64,000 nucleotides of DNA, taken from Acidiphilium rubrum (GTDB lineage Bacteria; Pseudomonadota; Alphaproteobacteria; Acetobacterales; Acetobacteraceae). The DNA is taken from positions 62,001 to 126,000 of the forward strand of contig NZ_FTNE01000002.1 in the NCBI RefSeq assembly GCF_900156265.1. Reading direction: 5' to 3'. The first letter of the stretch is position 1; the number at the start of each line of letters is the position of its first letter. Both the position numbers and the translations under genes were made by a program. Shown here one piece after another: positions 24,870 to 33,969 of the stretch. Under the pieces are notes generated by a model. The model saw only the letters and a program-made list of their open reading frames with translations, made no database searches and was not told where the DNA came from.

Positions 24870-25922
24870 TTAGGGTGGACAGGCGAAATCGCCAGACAGG
24901 GCAGACAATTCGGCACGTACGCCCGGCGCGAGACGATCGATCCGCTCCAGCCGGTCGATCAGCATGATCACCCGCGTCCCGGGCCCGATCGACTCGCGCA
25001 CCGGCAACGCCGCCGCCTCGATCAGAAATTGCGTCTCGGCACAGGTCAGGGCCGGCAGCCGCAGCGCCGGCAGCAGGGTGCGCGTGACCGCCAGGGCGGC
25101 CAGACCCAGCTTGCGCGGCGCCGAAACCCGCGCGCGCCGCGTGATCGAATCATAACCCCCGCGCGCCAGCCCCCGCCCGATCGCGCGATAGATCATGCGC
25201 GCCGCCTGGATCCCCGGTCGGCAATCGAACGGCAGGCACGCAATGCCCGGCCGCGCCCGATCGTAGAAACGCTCTGCCTCGTCGAGCAATTGCGCGATCA
25301 CCTGCGCCAGATCGGGCGAAAACCGTGGTGCCGCCAGAAACGCCTCGGCATCGATGCCACGCGCCGCCAGCCAGTCGAGCGGCAGATACAGGCGCCCGGC
25401 GCGGGCATCCTCGCCCACATCGCGCGCGATATTGGTGAACTGCATCGCAATGCCGAGGTCGCAGGCCGCACCCAGGCTCTCCGCATCGCGCCTGCCCATG
25501 ATCAGCGTCATCATGGCGCCGACCGAACCGGCCACCCGCGCGGCATAGGCACGCGCATCGGCAATGGTCTCGTGGCGCCGACCGGCGGCATCCCAGGCGA
25601 GGCCCTCGATCAACGCATCCGGCAGCGTGCGCGGAATCGCATGGGTCTCGATCATCCGGGCGAAGGCGCGATCGACCGGCGTATTCTCCGGCCGGCCGTG
25701 ATAGGCCCGGTCGAGCCGCTGCGCGAGACGCGCCACCGCTGCCCCCTTGTCCGCACCGTCATCCACCGCGTCATCCGCGACGCGGCAGAACGCGTAGAGC
25801 GCGGTGGCCGGATGGCGGATGCGCGCCGGCAGCAGGCGCGAGGCGGCATGAAAACTCAGCGAACCGCCACGCAGCATCGCGGCACAGGCGGCCATATCCG
25901 GATCGGCGATCCGCTCAGACAT
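24870..25922 (-). CDS. crtB: 15-cis-phytoene synthase
   Basis: A 350-aa squalene/phytoene synthase. The two aspartate-rich motifs are FCRVADDAVDD and NIARDVGEDARAGRLYLPLDWL, which bind the Mg-diphosphate of geranylgeranyl-PP. It makes phytoene, the first committed carotenoid. The start at 25922 overlaps the crtI stop by eight bases, as in crtIB operons of other purple phototrophs. The final segment PVRESIGPGTRVIMLIDRLERI is an extension past the catalytic core. Confidence 0.95.
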   Translation of the reverse strand: MSERIADPDMAACAAMLRGGSLSFHAASRLLPARIRHPATALYAFCRVADDAVDDGADKGAAVARLAQRLDRAYHGRPENTPVDRAFARMIETHAIPRTLPDALIEGLAWDAAGRRHETIADARAYAARVAGSVGAMMTLIMGRRDAESLGAACDLGIAMQFTNIARDVGEDARAGRLYLPLDWLAARGIDAEAFLAAPRFSPDLAQVIAQLLDEAERFYDRARPGIACLPFDCRPGIQAARMIYRAIGRGLARGGYDSITRRARVSAPRKLGLAALAVTRTLLPALRLPALTCAETQFLIEAAALPVRESIGPGTRVIMLIDRLERIDRLAPGVRAELSALSGDFACPP

Positions 25923-27474
25923 GCTGGCCAACCTCCCGCCCCGCCGCCGACGACATGACGGTCGAAACCGCCGGCACGAGACCATCGAGCACCCGCGCGG
26001 TCGACAGCACCCCCGGCACCCCGGCACCCGGATGCGTCCCGGCGCCGACCAGAAACAAGTTCCGCAATTCCTCGCTCGCATTATGCGGCCGAAACCATGC
26101 GCTCTGCGTCAGCACAGGCTCCATGCCGAACCCGGCCCCCAGGGTCGAGGCGTAGCGGCTCTCGAAATCCGCTGGCGTCATGATGCGCGAGGTCACCACA
26201 TGCCCCGCGAGCCCGGGCAGCATGGTCTCGGCCAGCCGCCGTTCCAGCGCCTGGCGATACGGCTCGGCCTGCGTTGCCCAATCGATATCACCGCCGAGAT
26301 GCGGCACCGGTGCGAGCGCATAGAACCCATCGCACCCCGGCGGTGCCAATGAAGGATCGGTTGCGGTCGGTCGGTGCAGGTAAATGCTCATGTCGGTCGC
26401 AAGTGTCTTGTGTTCAAAAATATCATCGAGCAGCCCGCGGTAGCGCGGCCCCATGATGATCGCGTGATGCGGCACATCGGGAAACTTGATGTCGGTGCCA
26501 AAATACCAGACGAACAGACCCATCGAATACCGGGTCGCTTTCAGTTTGCGGTCGGTCCAGCGCCGGCGCGGCGCATCGCGCAGCAGATGACGATAGGTAT
26601 GCGCGGTGCATGCGTTGGACACCACGATATCCGCCGCGATCCGCGTGCCGTCATCGAGCGCCACCCCGGTCGCCGCGCCATCCGCAATGGTGATCCGGTC
26701 GATATTGGTATTCAGCCGGATGCTGCCGCCCTGCCCGGCAATCAGCCCGGCCATACCCTCGACGATCCGCCCGGTGCCGCCCATTGCGAAATGCACGCCG
26801 TGCGCGCGCTCCAGATGCAGGATCATCGCATAGATCGCGCTCACCTTGAACGGATTGCCGCCGACCAGCAGCGGGTGAAAACTCAGCGCCGCGCGAATTC
26901 GTTCGTCGCGCACATGGCGCGCCGCCAGCGCATAGACGCTGCGATGGCCGGACAGCCGCAACAAATCCGGCAGGATCCGCGCCATGTCGGTCCACGAACC
27001 GAACGGCACATGGCCGAGCTGCTCGAAGCCGATTTGATAAATCCGCTCGGTCAGCGCGATGAACCGCTCATACCCCGCCAGATCACCCGGCGCGAGCCGC
27101 TGGATTTCGGCGCGCATGAACGCGGGATCGGCCGAACAATCGATATACGATCCGGTATCGAACCGGATGCGATAGAACGGGTCGATCGGCACCAGCGTCA
27201 CGTCATCGGCAAACCGCCTTCCCGCCAGCGTCCAGAGTTCTTCCAGCAGAAACGGCGCGGTGATGATGGTCGGTCCGGCATCGAAGGTAAACCCGTCCTG
27301 GCGGAACACCGCGGCGCGCCCGCCCGCCTGCTCGCAGCGTTCCAGCACACTCACCCGCCAGCCCCGCGCGCCGAGCCGGATGGCGGCGGCCAGACCGCCG
27401 ATCCCCGCGCCGATCACGATCGCATGCGGCCGCTGCGGATCATCCAGCGCGCCACGCTCCGGCATCGCGTTCAT
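25915..27474 (-). CDS. crtI: Phytoene desaturase
   Basis: A 519-aa FAD-dependent desaturase. The dinucleotide-binding motif is VIGAGIGGLAAAIRLGARGWRVSVLE, with the substrate-region GGRAAVFRQDGFTFDAGPTIITAP and the C-terminal signature LFLVGAGTHPGAGVPGV typical of bacterial CrtI. It introduces the conjugated double bonds of neurosporene/lycopene. crtC, crtD and crtF for spirilloxanthin are not in this window. The ATG overlaps the bchO stop by four bases. Confidence 0.95.
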   Translation of the reverse strand: MNAMPERGALDDPQRPHAIVIGAGIGGLAAAIRLGARGWRVSVLERCEQAGGRAAVFRQDGFTFDAGPTIITAPFLLEELWTLAGRRFADDVTLVPIDPFYRIRFDTGSYIDCSADPAFMRAEIQRLAPGDLAGYERFIALTERIYQIGFEQLGHVPFGSWTDMARILPDLLRLSGHRSVYALAARHVRDERIRAALSFHPLLVGGNPFKVSAIYAMILHLERAHGVHFAMGGTGRIVEGMAGLIAGQGGSIRLNTNIDRITIADGAATGVALDDGTRIAADIVVSNACTAHTYRHLLRDAPRRRWTDRKLKATRYSMGLFVWYFGTDIKFPDVPHHAIIMGPRYRGLLDDIFEHKTLATDMSIYLHRPTATDPSLAPPGCDGFYALAPVPHLGGDIDWATQAEPYRQALERRLAETMLPGLAGHVVTSRIMTPADFESRYASTLGAGFGMEPVLTQSAWFRPHNASEELRNLFLVGAGTHPGAGVPGVLSTARVLDGLVPAVSTVMSSAAGREVGQHV

Positions 27475-28424
27475 GCGCCGAGCACCCCGATCTCGCGCGC
27501 GAATTCCGCAATGATCGCAGCGGTCTCGGCCGGTGCCTCCTCATGCGCGAGATGACCGAGCCCCGGCATCGACACCAGCCGCGCGCCCGGCACGATGCGC
27601 GCGATCCGCTCCGCCTCGCGCGGCGGGATCGAGCGATCGTTCGCACCGGTCACCAGCAACAGCCTCGGCGCCAGATTGGGCAGATTGGCCTCGATCGGGT
27701 CCAGATCCCAGTTCGCCATCATGGTCAGCGCCGCGGCGGCATGGCCGCTGCGACGCACCAGCGTCGCGTAATGCGCCTCGCCGGCCGAATCGATCGTCGA
27801 ACCGGTGCCGGCGAGCAGGCGGCGCACGATGCTCGGGTTCTTCGCGCGCCAGGCGAACAGCCGCGGCACCAGCGGGTTCATCGCGAACATTTTGGCGATC
27901 GGCGAAAACACTTTGGTCAGATTGCCGCGATACGGCAGCAACGCGCCGTTCAGGCTGACCAGCCCGGACGGTGCGACCTGCCCGCTGCGGCACAGATCGA
28001 TCCCGATCGCGGCGCCCGCCGAATGGCCGACGATCAGCGCCGGCGCGATATCGAGCACGCCGATCAGCGAGGCCACCGCCCCCGCCATGCCCGGCAGCGA
28101 CATGCGCGGCCAGACCGGCGCCTCGGTGAACCCATGGCCGGGCAGGTCGGGTGCCACCACCGTAAAATCCGCTGCCAGCGCCGGTGCCAGGTCGCGCCAG
28201 GAATGCGTCGCCGCGCCGGTGCCGTGCAGCAGCAGCGCCACCGGCCCCTTGCCCATGATCTGCACATGAAACCGCAGTCCGCCCGCCTCGATGAAGCGGC
28301 TGGCCGCCCGGTTCGGCCAATTGGTGCCGTCGCGCTGCCAGTTCGGCGCGCCATCGCCCAGCAGCGCCTGCCACAGCGAGGTGTCTTCAGTCGTTATCAC
28401 AGGCTCGGACATCTCGATGGCCAT
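27471..28424 (-). CDS. bchO: Alpha/beta hydrolase BchO, putative Mg-chelatase accessory protein
   Basis: A 317-aa alpha/beta-hydrolase with nucleophile elbow GHSAGAA, oxyanion-region LLHGTGAATHSW, catalytic-acid region GANDRSIPP and histidine in GLGHLAHEEAP. Its place directly after bchD matches bchO in other purple bacteria; its function is not established, and a role with Mg-chelatase is only suggested by gene order. The start at 28424 is preferred over 28433, which would place AGGGGA directly against the start codon. Confidence 0.9.
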   Translation of the reverse strand: MAIEMSEPVITTEDTSLWQALLGDGAPNWQRDGTNWPNRAASRFIEAGGLRFHVQIMGKGPVALLLHGTGAATHSWRDLAPALAADFTVVAPDLPGHGFTEAPVWPRMSLPGMAGAVASLIGVLDIAPALIVGHSAGAAIGIDLCRSGQVAPSGLVSLNGALLPYRGNLTKVFSPIAKMFAMNPLVPRLFAWRAKNPSIVRRLLAGTGSTIDSAGEAHYATLVRRSGHAAAALTMMANWDLDPIEANLPNLAPRLLLVTGANDRSIPPREAERIARIVPGARLVSMPGLGHLAHEEAPAETAAIIAEFAREIGVLGA

Positions 28425-28437
28425 TCTGGTCATTCCC

Positions 28438-30243
28438 CTAGGCCGCCTGGGCGCGGACGGCGTTGCTGAGTGCGGCGGCATCGGCGTAGGGCAGCGGCAA
28501 GTAACGCCCGTTCATCAGGCGCGCGAGTTCCGCCGCGAACCCGCTGCGGCGCGGCGCGGTGTCGATCACCATGCCCGCCAGCCCTGCGGCGGCGCAGGCC
28601 TGGGCGGCGGCGCGGGCATCGCGCCCGGCGGCCTCGCGCCCCGGCTTGCCGTCACGCCCGATATTGGCCCCCCCGTCGGTTAACAGCACGATCAACGGGC
28701 TGGCCCCGCGCCGACGTTCGGCAATCCCCATGGCGCAGGCGGCATCGATGCCCAGGGCCAGCGGCGTCGCGCCACCGCCCGGCAAGGCGGCCAGGCTGCG
28801 CCGTGCCCGCGCCAGCGCTCCGGTCGGCGGCAGCAGCAATTCGGCGGTGCGGTTCCGAAACGCGATCAGCGCAACCTGATCGCGCCGAACATAGCAATCC
28901 GCCAACAAAATCTGAATCGCGCCCTTGGCCTCGGCGAGCCGGTTGAGCGCGGAGGAACCCGAAGCATCGACGGCGAAAATCGCGACCGTGCGTACCGGCG
29001 CAATGAACCGCTTGATCCGGAAATCCTCGGCGCGCACCAGCACGCGCGGCATCGGCCCAGGGTTTTGCGCCGCGCGCTCACGCCGGCGCAGCGGCTGCAT
29101 CGGCGCTGCGGCGCGCAGCGTGTCGATCAAGGCGAGCCGCGCGCCATTGCCGGGCCGGCCGGGCCGCACGCCCGCCGGGCGGCCACGCACGCCACCCTGC
29201 GCGATCGGTGTCTTGCCGCTGGCGGCGCTCGCGGCGCGGCGTGGGCCGCCCAGCATCGCCAGCGCCGCCAGCAGATCGAGCGGCAAGGCGCTGCGGGCCG
29301 CATCGAGCACGCGCTCGGCCAGCTCCTCCGAGGCATCACCCGGCGGCGGTTCATCCTGGGGCTGGTCATCCGCCTGAGCCTCGCGCGCCTCGGGCGGCGG
29401 CTCGTCCGGCTCGTTCTGTGATTCGGTTGGCGGCTCGGATGGCGGCTCGGGCGGCGGTTCGGGCGCCGGCAGCGTCGTCGCGCGCGGCGCCAGGATCAGC
29501 CGCGCCGCCAGAATCGCATCTGCCTCATCGATGCTGCGCCGCCCGGCCAATGCCGCGGCCGCCCGGGCCGCGCGCAACGCCAGAATCGGCGCGCGCAACG
29601 AATCGATCCCCAGGGCCGCCGCCGTCCGGCACAGCGCAATCGCGGTATCATCGCCTGCCACAATCCCCGCCAGCCGCCCGCGCGCCCGGGCAATCGCGCG
29701 TGCCCCCGGCCAGACGAAATCATCATTGAGCATCGTCTCGTCGAGCACGAAGGCCAGCCGGTCGCACAGCGCACCCGGTGCCGCCTCGTCATCGCCGATC
29801 CCTTCATCCAGCGCGACGACGCCGAACCGTGCATCCCGCTCGCTCATCACGCCATCGCGCGCCACGCTGACCACGCCACGATCGAGCGCCGCCGCCAGCT
29901 TGCCGACCAACGCGCGATCCAGCCGTTCGGCCATCGGAATCACGACGACTCCGCCATCGACCTCGGCCAACAAGCCGGTAGCCACAATCCTGGACCCAAA
30001 AGACAGAGTCCCCGCGAGATCGAGCCCGCCGAGCAGCCGATCATCGGTGATATGCGTGGGCAAGCGCCGCACCGGCGTGGCGCTGGGCAGCAGGCCGCGC
30101 AACCGGCTCAAAAACCCGTCCCGCGCCGGCCCGATCCGGCTGCGGATCACCATGCCGCCCAGCCCGACCGGATCAATGGCGAACAGGCAGGCGGCCAGGC
30201 CGGCGTCGCGGGTCGGTTTGCGCGGCGCCGGCAACGGGCTCAT
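28438..30243 (-). CDS. bchD: Magnesium chelatase subunit D
   Basis: A 601-aa protein with an N-terminal degenerate AAA+ domain, a long Pro/Glu-rich acidic linker (about residues 255-320), and a C-terminal von Willebrand A domain with MIDAS motif DASGSSA and the second metal-site residues in GGATPLA and LLTDGGAN. BchD couples the BchI ATPase to the BchH catalytic subunit during Mg insertion into protoporphyrin IX. It overlaps bchI by four bases. Confidence 0.95.
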   Translation of the reverse strand: MSPLPAPRKPTRDAGLAACLFAIDPVGLGGMVIRSRIGPARDGFLSRLRGLLPSATPVRRLPTHITDDRLLGGLDLAGTLSFGSRIVATGLLAEVDGGVVVIPMAERLDRALVGKLAAALDRGVVSVARDGVMSERDARFGVVALDEGIGDDEAAPGALCDRLAFVLDETMLNDDFVWPGARAIARARGRLAGIVAGDDTAIALCRTAAALGIDSLRAPILALRAARAAAALAGRRSIDEADAILAARLILAPRATTLPAPEPPPEPPSEPPTESQNEPDEPPPEAREAQADDQPQDEPPPGDASEELAERVLDAARSALPLDLLAALAMLGGPRRAASAASGKTPIAQGGVRGRPAGVRPGRPGNGARLALIDTLRAAAPMQPLRRRERAAQNPGPMPRVLVRAEDFRIKRFIAPVRTVAIFAVDASGSSALNRLAEAKGAIQILLADCYVRRDQVALIAFRNRTAELLLPPTGALARARRSLAALPGGGATPLALGIDAACAMGIAERRRGASPLIVLLTDGGANIGRDGKPGREAAGRDARAAAQACAAAGLAGMVIDTAPRRSGFAAELARLMNGRYLPLPYADAAALSNAVRAQAA

Positions 30244-31277
30244 GCGGCGATCGCCGCCTGGCTGAACAGCGCAGCCATGGCGCGCTCGACCCGCGCACCC
30301 GCCAGCGATTCATCGAGCGGATCACGCCGCAACCGATGCCGCAGCGCCGCCGGCGCCACCGCGCGCAGATGGCTCTCGGTCACCACGGTATCGCCCTCCA
30401 ACGCCGCCTCGGCGCGTGCGGCACGCAGCAGGGTGAGTTCGCCGCGCAGACCATCGGTGCCGAGTTCGATGCAGAGCTTCGCCGCCAGCCGTAAAATCGC
30501 CTCCGGCACGCTGACCAGCGGCAGCAGTTTCATCGCCGTCACCAACTGCCGCCGCAACGCCGCCTCATCGGCCGCAAACCGGCGCGTGAATCCCGCCTGG
30601 TCGTGCTCGAACGCATCACGCCGCCGCACCACCTCGATCCGCTGGTCGAGATCGGTGGGCGTCTTCACCTCGACGCACAGGCCGAACCGGTCGAGCAACT
30701 GCGGCCGCAACTCGCCCTCCTCGGGGTTGCCGCTGCCGATCAGCACGAACCGTGCCGGGTGGCGCAGGCTGAGCCCCTCGCGCTCCACCACGTTCTCGCC
30801 CGACGCCGCGACATCGAGCAGCAGATCGACCAGATGATCCTCGAGCAGGTTGATCTCGTCGATATACAAAAACCCCCGATGCGCGCGCGCCAGCAGGCCG
30901 GGCTCGAACGCCTTCACCCCATCGGCCAGAGCCCGCTCGAGATCGAGCGCGCCGACCACCCGGTCCTCGGTCGCGCCGAGCGGCAGATCGACCACGGGGA
31001 TCCGCACCCGTTCCGATGCCAGCCGCCCCGCCGCCCGGCGGTTGCGGCATTCTGGGCACAGCGCGCTGCGCGCCGCAGGATCGCAATGATACCGGCAGCC
31101 GGCCACCGCGCGCATGGTCGGCAGCAGCGCCGCCAGGGCGCGCACCGCGGTCGATTTACCGGTCCCGCGATCACCGAACGCGAGCACCCCACCTAGCGTT
31201 GGCTCGACCGTCGCGATCAGCATCGCGCGGATCATCTCGGTCTGGCCGACGATCGCGGTGAACGGATACAGCGCCAT
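30240..31277 (-). CDS. bchI: Magnesium chelatase ATPase subunit I
   Basis: A 345-aa AAA+ ATPase opening MALYPFTAIVGQTEMIRAML, with Walker A GDRGTGKSTAVRAL, the BchI-specific cysteine-bearing insertion (YHCDP and CPECR), Walker B region GFLYIDEINLLEDHLVDLLLD and GSGNPEEGELRPQLLDRFG. It drives Mg-chelatase with BchD. The start overlaps the tspO stop by one base (TGATG). Confidence 0.97.
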   Translation of the reverse strand: MALYPFTAIVGQTEMIRAMLIATVEPTLGGVLAFGDRGTGKSTAVRALAALLPTMRAVAGCRYHCDPAARSALCPECRNRRAAGRLASERVRIPVVDLPLGATEDRVVGALDLERALADGVKAFEPGLLARAHRGFLYIDEINLLEDHLVDLLLDVAASGENVVEREGLSLRHPARFVLIGSGNPEEGELRPQLLDRFGLCVEVKTPTDLDQRIEVVRRRDAFEHDQAGFTRRFAADEAALRRQLVTAMKLLPLVSVPEAILRLAAKLCIELGTDGLRGELTLLRAARAEAALEGDTVVTESHLRAVAPAALRHRLRRDPLDESLAGARVERAMAALFSQAAIAA

Positions 31278-31783
31278 CACTCGGCCTGCGCGGTTACGGT
31301 GAACGGCGCGTTCAGCCGCACGATCACAAGGTTCAGGTAGCCGGCAAACGTCACCCAGAGCAGATACGGCATCAGCAGCAGCGCCGCGGTGCCGGCGAAT
31401 TGCGCGGTGGTGACGACCAGCGCCAGAATCGTCAGCCAGAGCGGTGCGATATCGATCAACGCCCAATCCGGCCGGCGCATGGTGAAGAACAGCACGCTCC
31501 ACGCGACATTGAACACCGCATTAATGCCGAACAACACCAGCAGGAACGTCGCGCTCGTCACACTCGGCGCGGCTTCCCAGCCGATCACCCCAGCCCCGGC
31601 GATCAGGGCAAAAATCAAGGTCCAGACCGGTCCGAACAGCCAGGGCGGCGGCTGCCACGAGGGTTTGCGCAAGCCCCGATACCACGGCCCGATCGTGCTG
31701 GCGGCACCGCCGGCACCGGCCACCACCGTCGCGGTCACCGCCGCGACCAGAACCGGTCCCCAATGGCCGCCGAACCAACTCAT
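31277..31783 (-). CDS. tspO: Tryptophan-rich sensory protein TspO
   Basis: A 168-aa TspO/MBR protein with five transmembrane helices. It shows the family patterns PWYRGLRKPSWQPPPWLFGPVWT, NAVFNVAWSVLFFTMRRPDWALIDI and PYLLWVTFAGYLN. In Rhodobacter TspO exports or senses porphyrin intermediates and damps photosynthesis gene expression; here it lies inside the bch operon. I chose the ATG at 31783 because an AGGAG lies upstream (spacing about 11) and the encoded start is like that of other TspO proteins. An in-frame ATG at 31840 overlapping the bchP stop is an alternative that would add 19 residues. Confidence 0.93.
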   Translation of the reverse strand: MSWFGGHWGPVLVAAVTATVVAGAGGAASTIGPWYRGLRKPSWQPPPWLFGPVWTLIFALIAGAGVIGWEAAPSVTSATFLLVLFGINAVFNVAWSVLFFTMRRPDWALIDIAPLWLTILALVVTTAQFAGTAALLLMPYLLWVTFAGYLNLVIVRLNAPFTVTAQAE

Positions 31784-31836
31784 ATGATTGCGATCTCCTG
31801 TCCGCGTGTCACGAAACTGCCCGACCGCCAGCGCCG

Positions 31837-33024
31837 TCATGCCTGCATCAGCCGGGTCAGCCGTATCATGTTCTTGGCAAAGATGCGTGCATGCACGATC
31901 GGCTTGGCCCGCACCAGCGCCTTGTTCATATAGGCCTGCCAGGTCATCGCCTGCACATCGGAATCCCCGCAGATGGCGACGAACAATTCCCGCCGCTTGT
32001 CGCTGGAATACCAGAAATCCTGCATGAACCCGAGTACGAAAAACACCATGCCATGCGTCTTCATGAAGCGTTTGCGCGCGGTTTTCAGCGCCTTGGCATC
32101 GCCGGTCCGGCAGAATTCGTCCACCGCCTCGCCCGCCAACTGCCCGCCGAGCATGGCGTAATAGATCCCCTCGCCCGAAGCCGGCGCCACCACCCCGGCG
32201 GCATCGCCCGCGAGCAGCACGTTGATCCCGTCATCCCAGCGCGGCAGCGGCTTGAGCGGCAGCGGCGCGCCTTCCGAGCGGATCGTCTCGGCACCGGTCA
32301 ACCCCGCCGTGCTCCGCAGATCACCCACCGCGCCGCGTAGCGAAAACCCCTTGACCGCGCTGCCAGTGCCGATGCTCGCGGTCTCGCCATGCGGGAAAAT
32401 CCAGGCGTAGAAATCCGGCGATACCTTGGCATCGTAATAAATCTCGCATTGCTGCGGGTTCCACCCCGGCGTGCCGGCCGGCGGCGCCTTGATCACCTCA
32501 TGATAGGCGAACACCCGCTTGTGCTTGTCCGCCCCGGGAATCGTCTGCCGCGCCACCGCCGAAACCGCGCCATCCGCGCCGATCACCGCGCGCGCCACCA
32601 CGGCACCCATGCCATCCTTGGTCTTGTAGTGGATGATGGTGCGGCCCGTGGCATCGCGCTCGATCCGCTCGAACCGCCCGGTGCGCCGCTCGGCCCCCGC
32701 CGCCGCCGCCCGGTCGCGCAAGAACGCATCGAACACATCACGATCGACCATGCCGACATAGCCACCGTCATCGATCGGCATCGCGACCTTCTTCGCCTTC
32801 GGCGACACGATATTCGCGCCGCGCGCCTTCGCCACGATCAGATGCTCGGGGATATCATAGTCGCGGATCAGCCGCGGCGGCACGGCGCCGCCGCAAGGCT
32901 TGATCCGCCCGTCCCGATCCAGCAGCAGCACGGTGCGCCCGGCGCGCGCCAGCGTCTCCGCCGCGGTCGCACCCGCCGGGCCGCCGCCGACCACCACCAC
33001 GTCGTATTCGGTCATCTGTGTCAT
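31837..33024 (-). CDS. bchP: Geranylgeranyl diphosphate / bacteriochlorophyll reductase
   Basis: A 395-aa flavoprotein of the geranylgeranyl reductase family, with N-terminal FAD motif DVVVVGGGPAGATAAETLARAGR, GGAVPPRLI and the later LLAGDAAGVVAPASGEGI. It reduces the geranylgeranyl tail of bacteriochlorophyll to phytyl. Its start directly follows the bchG stop (TAAATG), so translation is coupled with the pigment tail-attaching enzyme. Confidence 0.95.
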   Translation of the reverse strand: MTQMTEYDVVVVGGGPAGATAAETLARAGRTVLLLDRDGRIKPCGGAVPPRLIRDYDIPEHLIVAKARGANIVSPKAKKVAMPIDDGGYVGMVDRDVFDAFLRDRAAAAGAERRTGRFERIERDATGRTIIHYKTKDGMGAVVARAVIGADGAVSAVARQTIPGADKHKRVFAYHEVIKAPPAGTPGWNPQQCEIYYDAKVSPDFYAWIFPHGETASIGTGSAVKGFSLRGAVGDLRSTAGLTGAETIRSEGAPLPLKPLPRWDDGINVLLAGDAAGVVAPASGEGIYYAMLGGQLAGEAVDEFCRTGDAKALKTARKRFMKTHGMVFFVLGFMQDFWYSSDKRRELFVAICGDSDVQAMTWQAYMNKALVRAKPIVHARIFAKNMIRLTRLMQA

Positions 33025-33951
33025 TTAAACCCCCGTCGCGGCGAGCGCGAACGCGCTGACCAGCATGCCCAGAACATAAAGCGTCGTGCCCGTGGCATTG
33101 TACCAGGGCGCGCGTTCGCGCGGCTTTTCGAGCAAGCGGCGCATCAGAAACAATTGAACCAGCAGCGAAACCCCGATCAGTGTGGCCGCCAGCGGATGAT
33201 GCCAGCCGATCATGAACTCGATCACGCACACCTGCGGCACCGCCATGATGATGCACGCCACGATCGAGGCGCGCAGCACACCGAGTTGCGCCGGCAACGA
33301 GCGGACCCCGATTTTCAAATCACCCTCGATCGATTTGAAATCGTTCAAGGTCATGATGCCGTGCGCCCCGGCGCTATAGAGCGCCGCGATGATCAGAATA
33401 TGCGGCGAAGGCAGCGCATTGCGCATCACCGCCGCCCCGGTGAACCACGGCACACCCTCGTAGCAGAGCGCCACGGCGGCATTGCCCCACCAGCCGTTCA
33501 TCTTGAAGCGGAACGGCGGCGCGCTGTAGCCCCAGGCCGCCGCCAACGCGAACATCGTGGCACCGACGCCCCATGGCCCCAGCGGCAGCGCCACCAGCAG
33601 CGAGGCGCCCGACCAGATGATCGCGATATACAACCCCCAGCGCCCCGGCATCCGGCCCGAGGGAATCGGGCGATCCGGCTCGTTGATCGCATCGACATGC
33701 CGATCGAACCAGTCGTTCACCGCCTGCGAGGTGCCGCACACCATCGGGCCCGCCAGCACCATGCCCAGCACCAGCTCCGGCCACCGTGCCGCGAGCGGCG
33801 CACCGGACGATACCACCCCGCACATGAAAGCCCAGATCGCGGCAAACCAGGTGACCGGTTTGAGCAGTTCGATACAGACCTTGAGATCGGGCAGACGCAC
33901 CGAGGCCGCGGGCTGATCGAAGGTAATGCTGGGCTTGTCGGCTGGCGTCAT
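33025..33951 (-). CDS. bchG: Bacteriochlorophyll synthase (prenyltransferase)
   Basis: A 308-aa UbiA-type prenyltransferase with about eight membrane helices. The substrate motif is NDWFDRHVDAINEPDRPIPSG and the second aspartate-rich region lies around LNDFKSIEGDLKIG. It esterifies bacteriochlorophyllide with the geranylgeranyl/phytyl alcohol. It is followed by bchP and preceded by ppsR, the order seen in other alphaproteobacterial clusters. Confidence 0.96.
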   Translation of the reverse strand: MTPADKPSITFDQPAASVRLPDLKVCIELLKPVTWFAAIWAFMCGVVSSGAPLAARWPELVLGMVLAGPMVCGTSQAVNDWFDRHVDAINEPDRPIPSGRMPGRWGLYIAIIWSGASLLVALPLGPWGVGATMFALAAAWGYSAPPFRFKMNGWWGNAAVALCYEGVPWFTGAAVMRNALPSPHILIIAALYSAGAHGIMTLNDFKSIEGDLKIGVRSLPAQLGVLRASIVACIIMAVPQVCVIEFMIGWHHPLAATLIGVSLLVQLFLMRRLLEKPRERAPWYNATGTTLYVLGMLVSAFALAATGV

Positions 33952-33969
33952 CCGGTCTCCGGTCCTGGG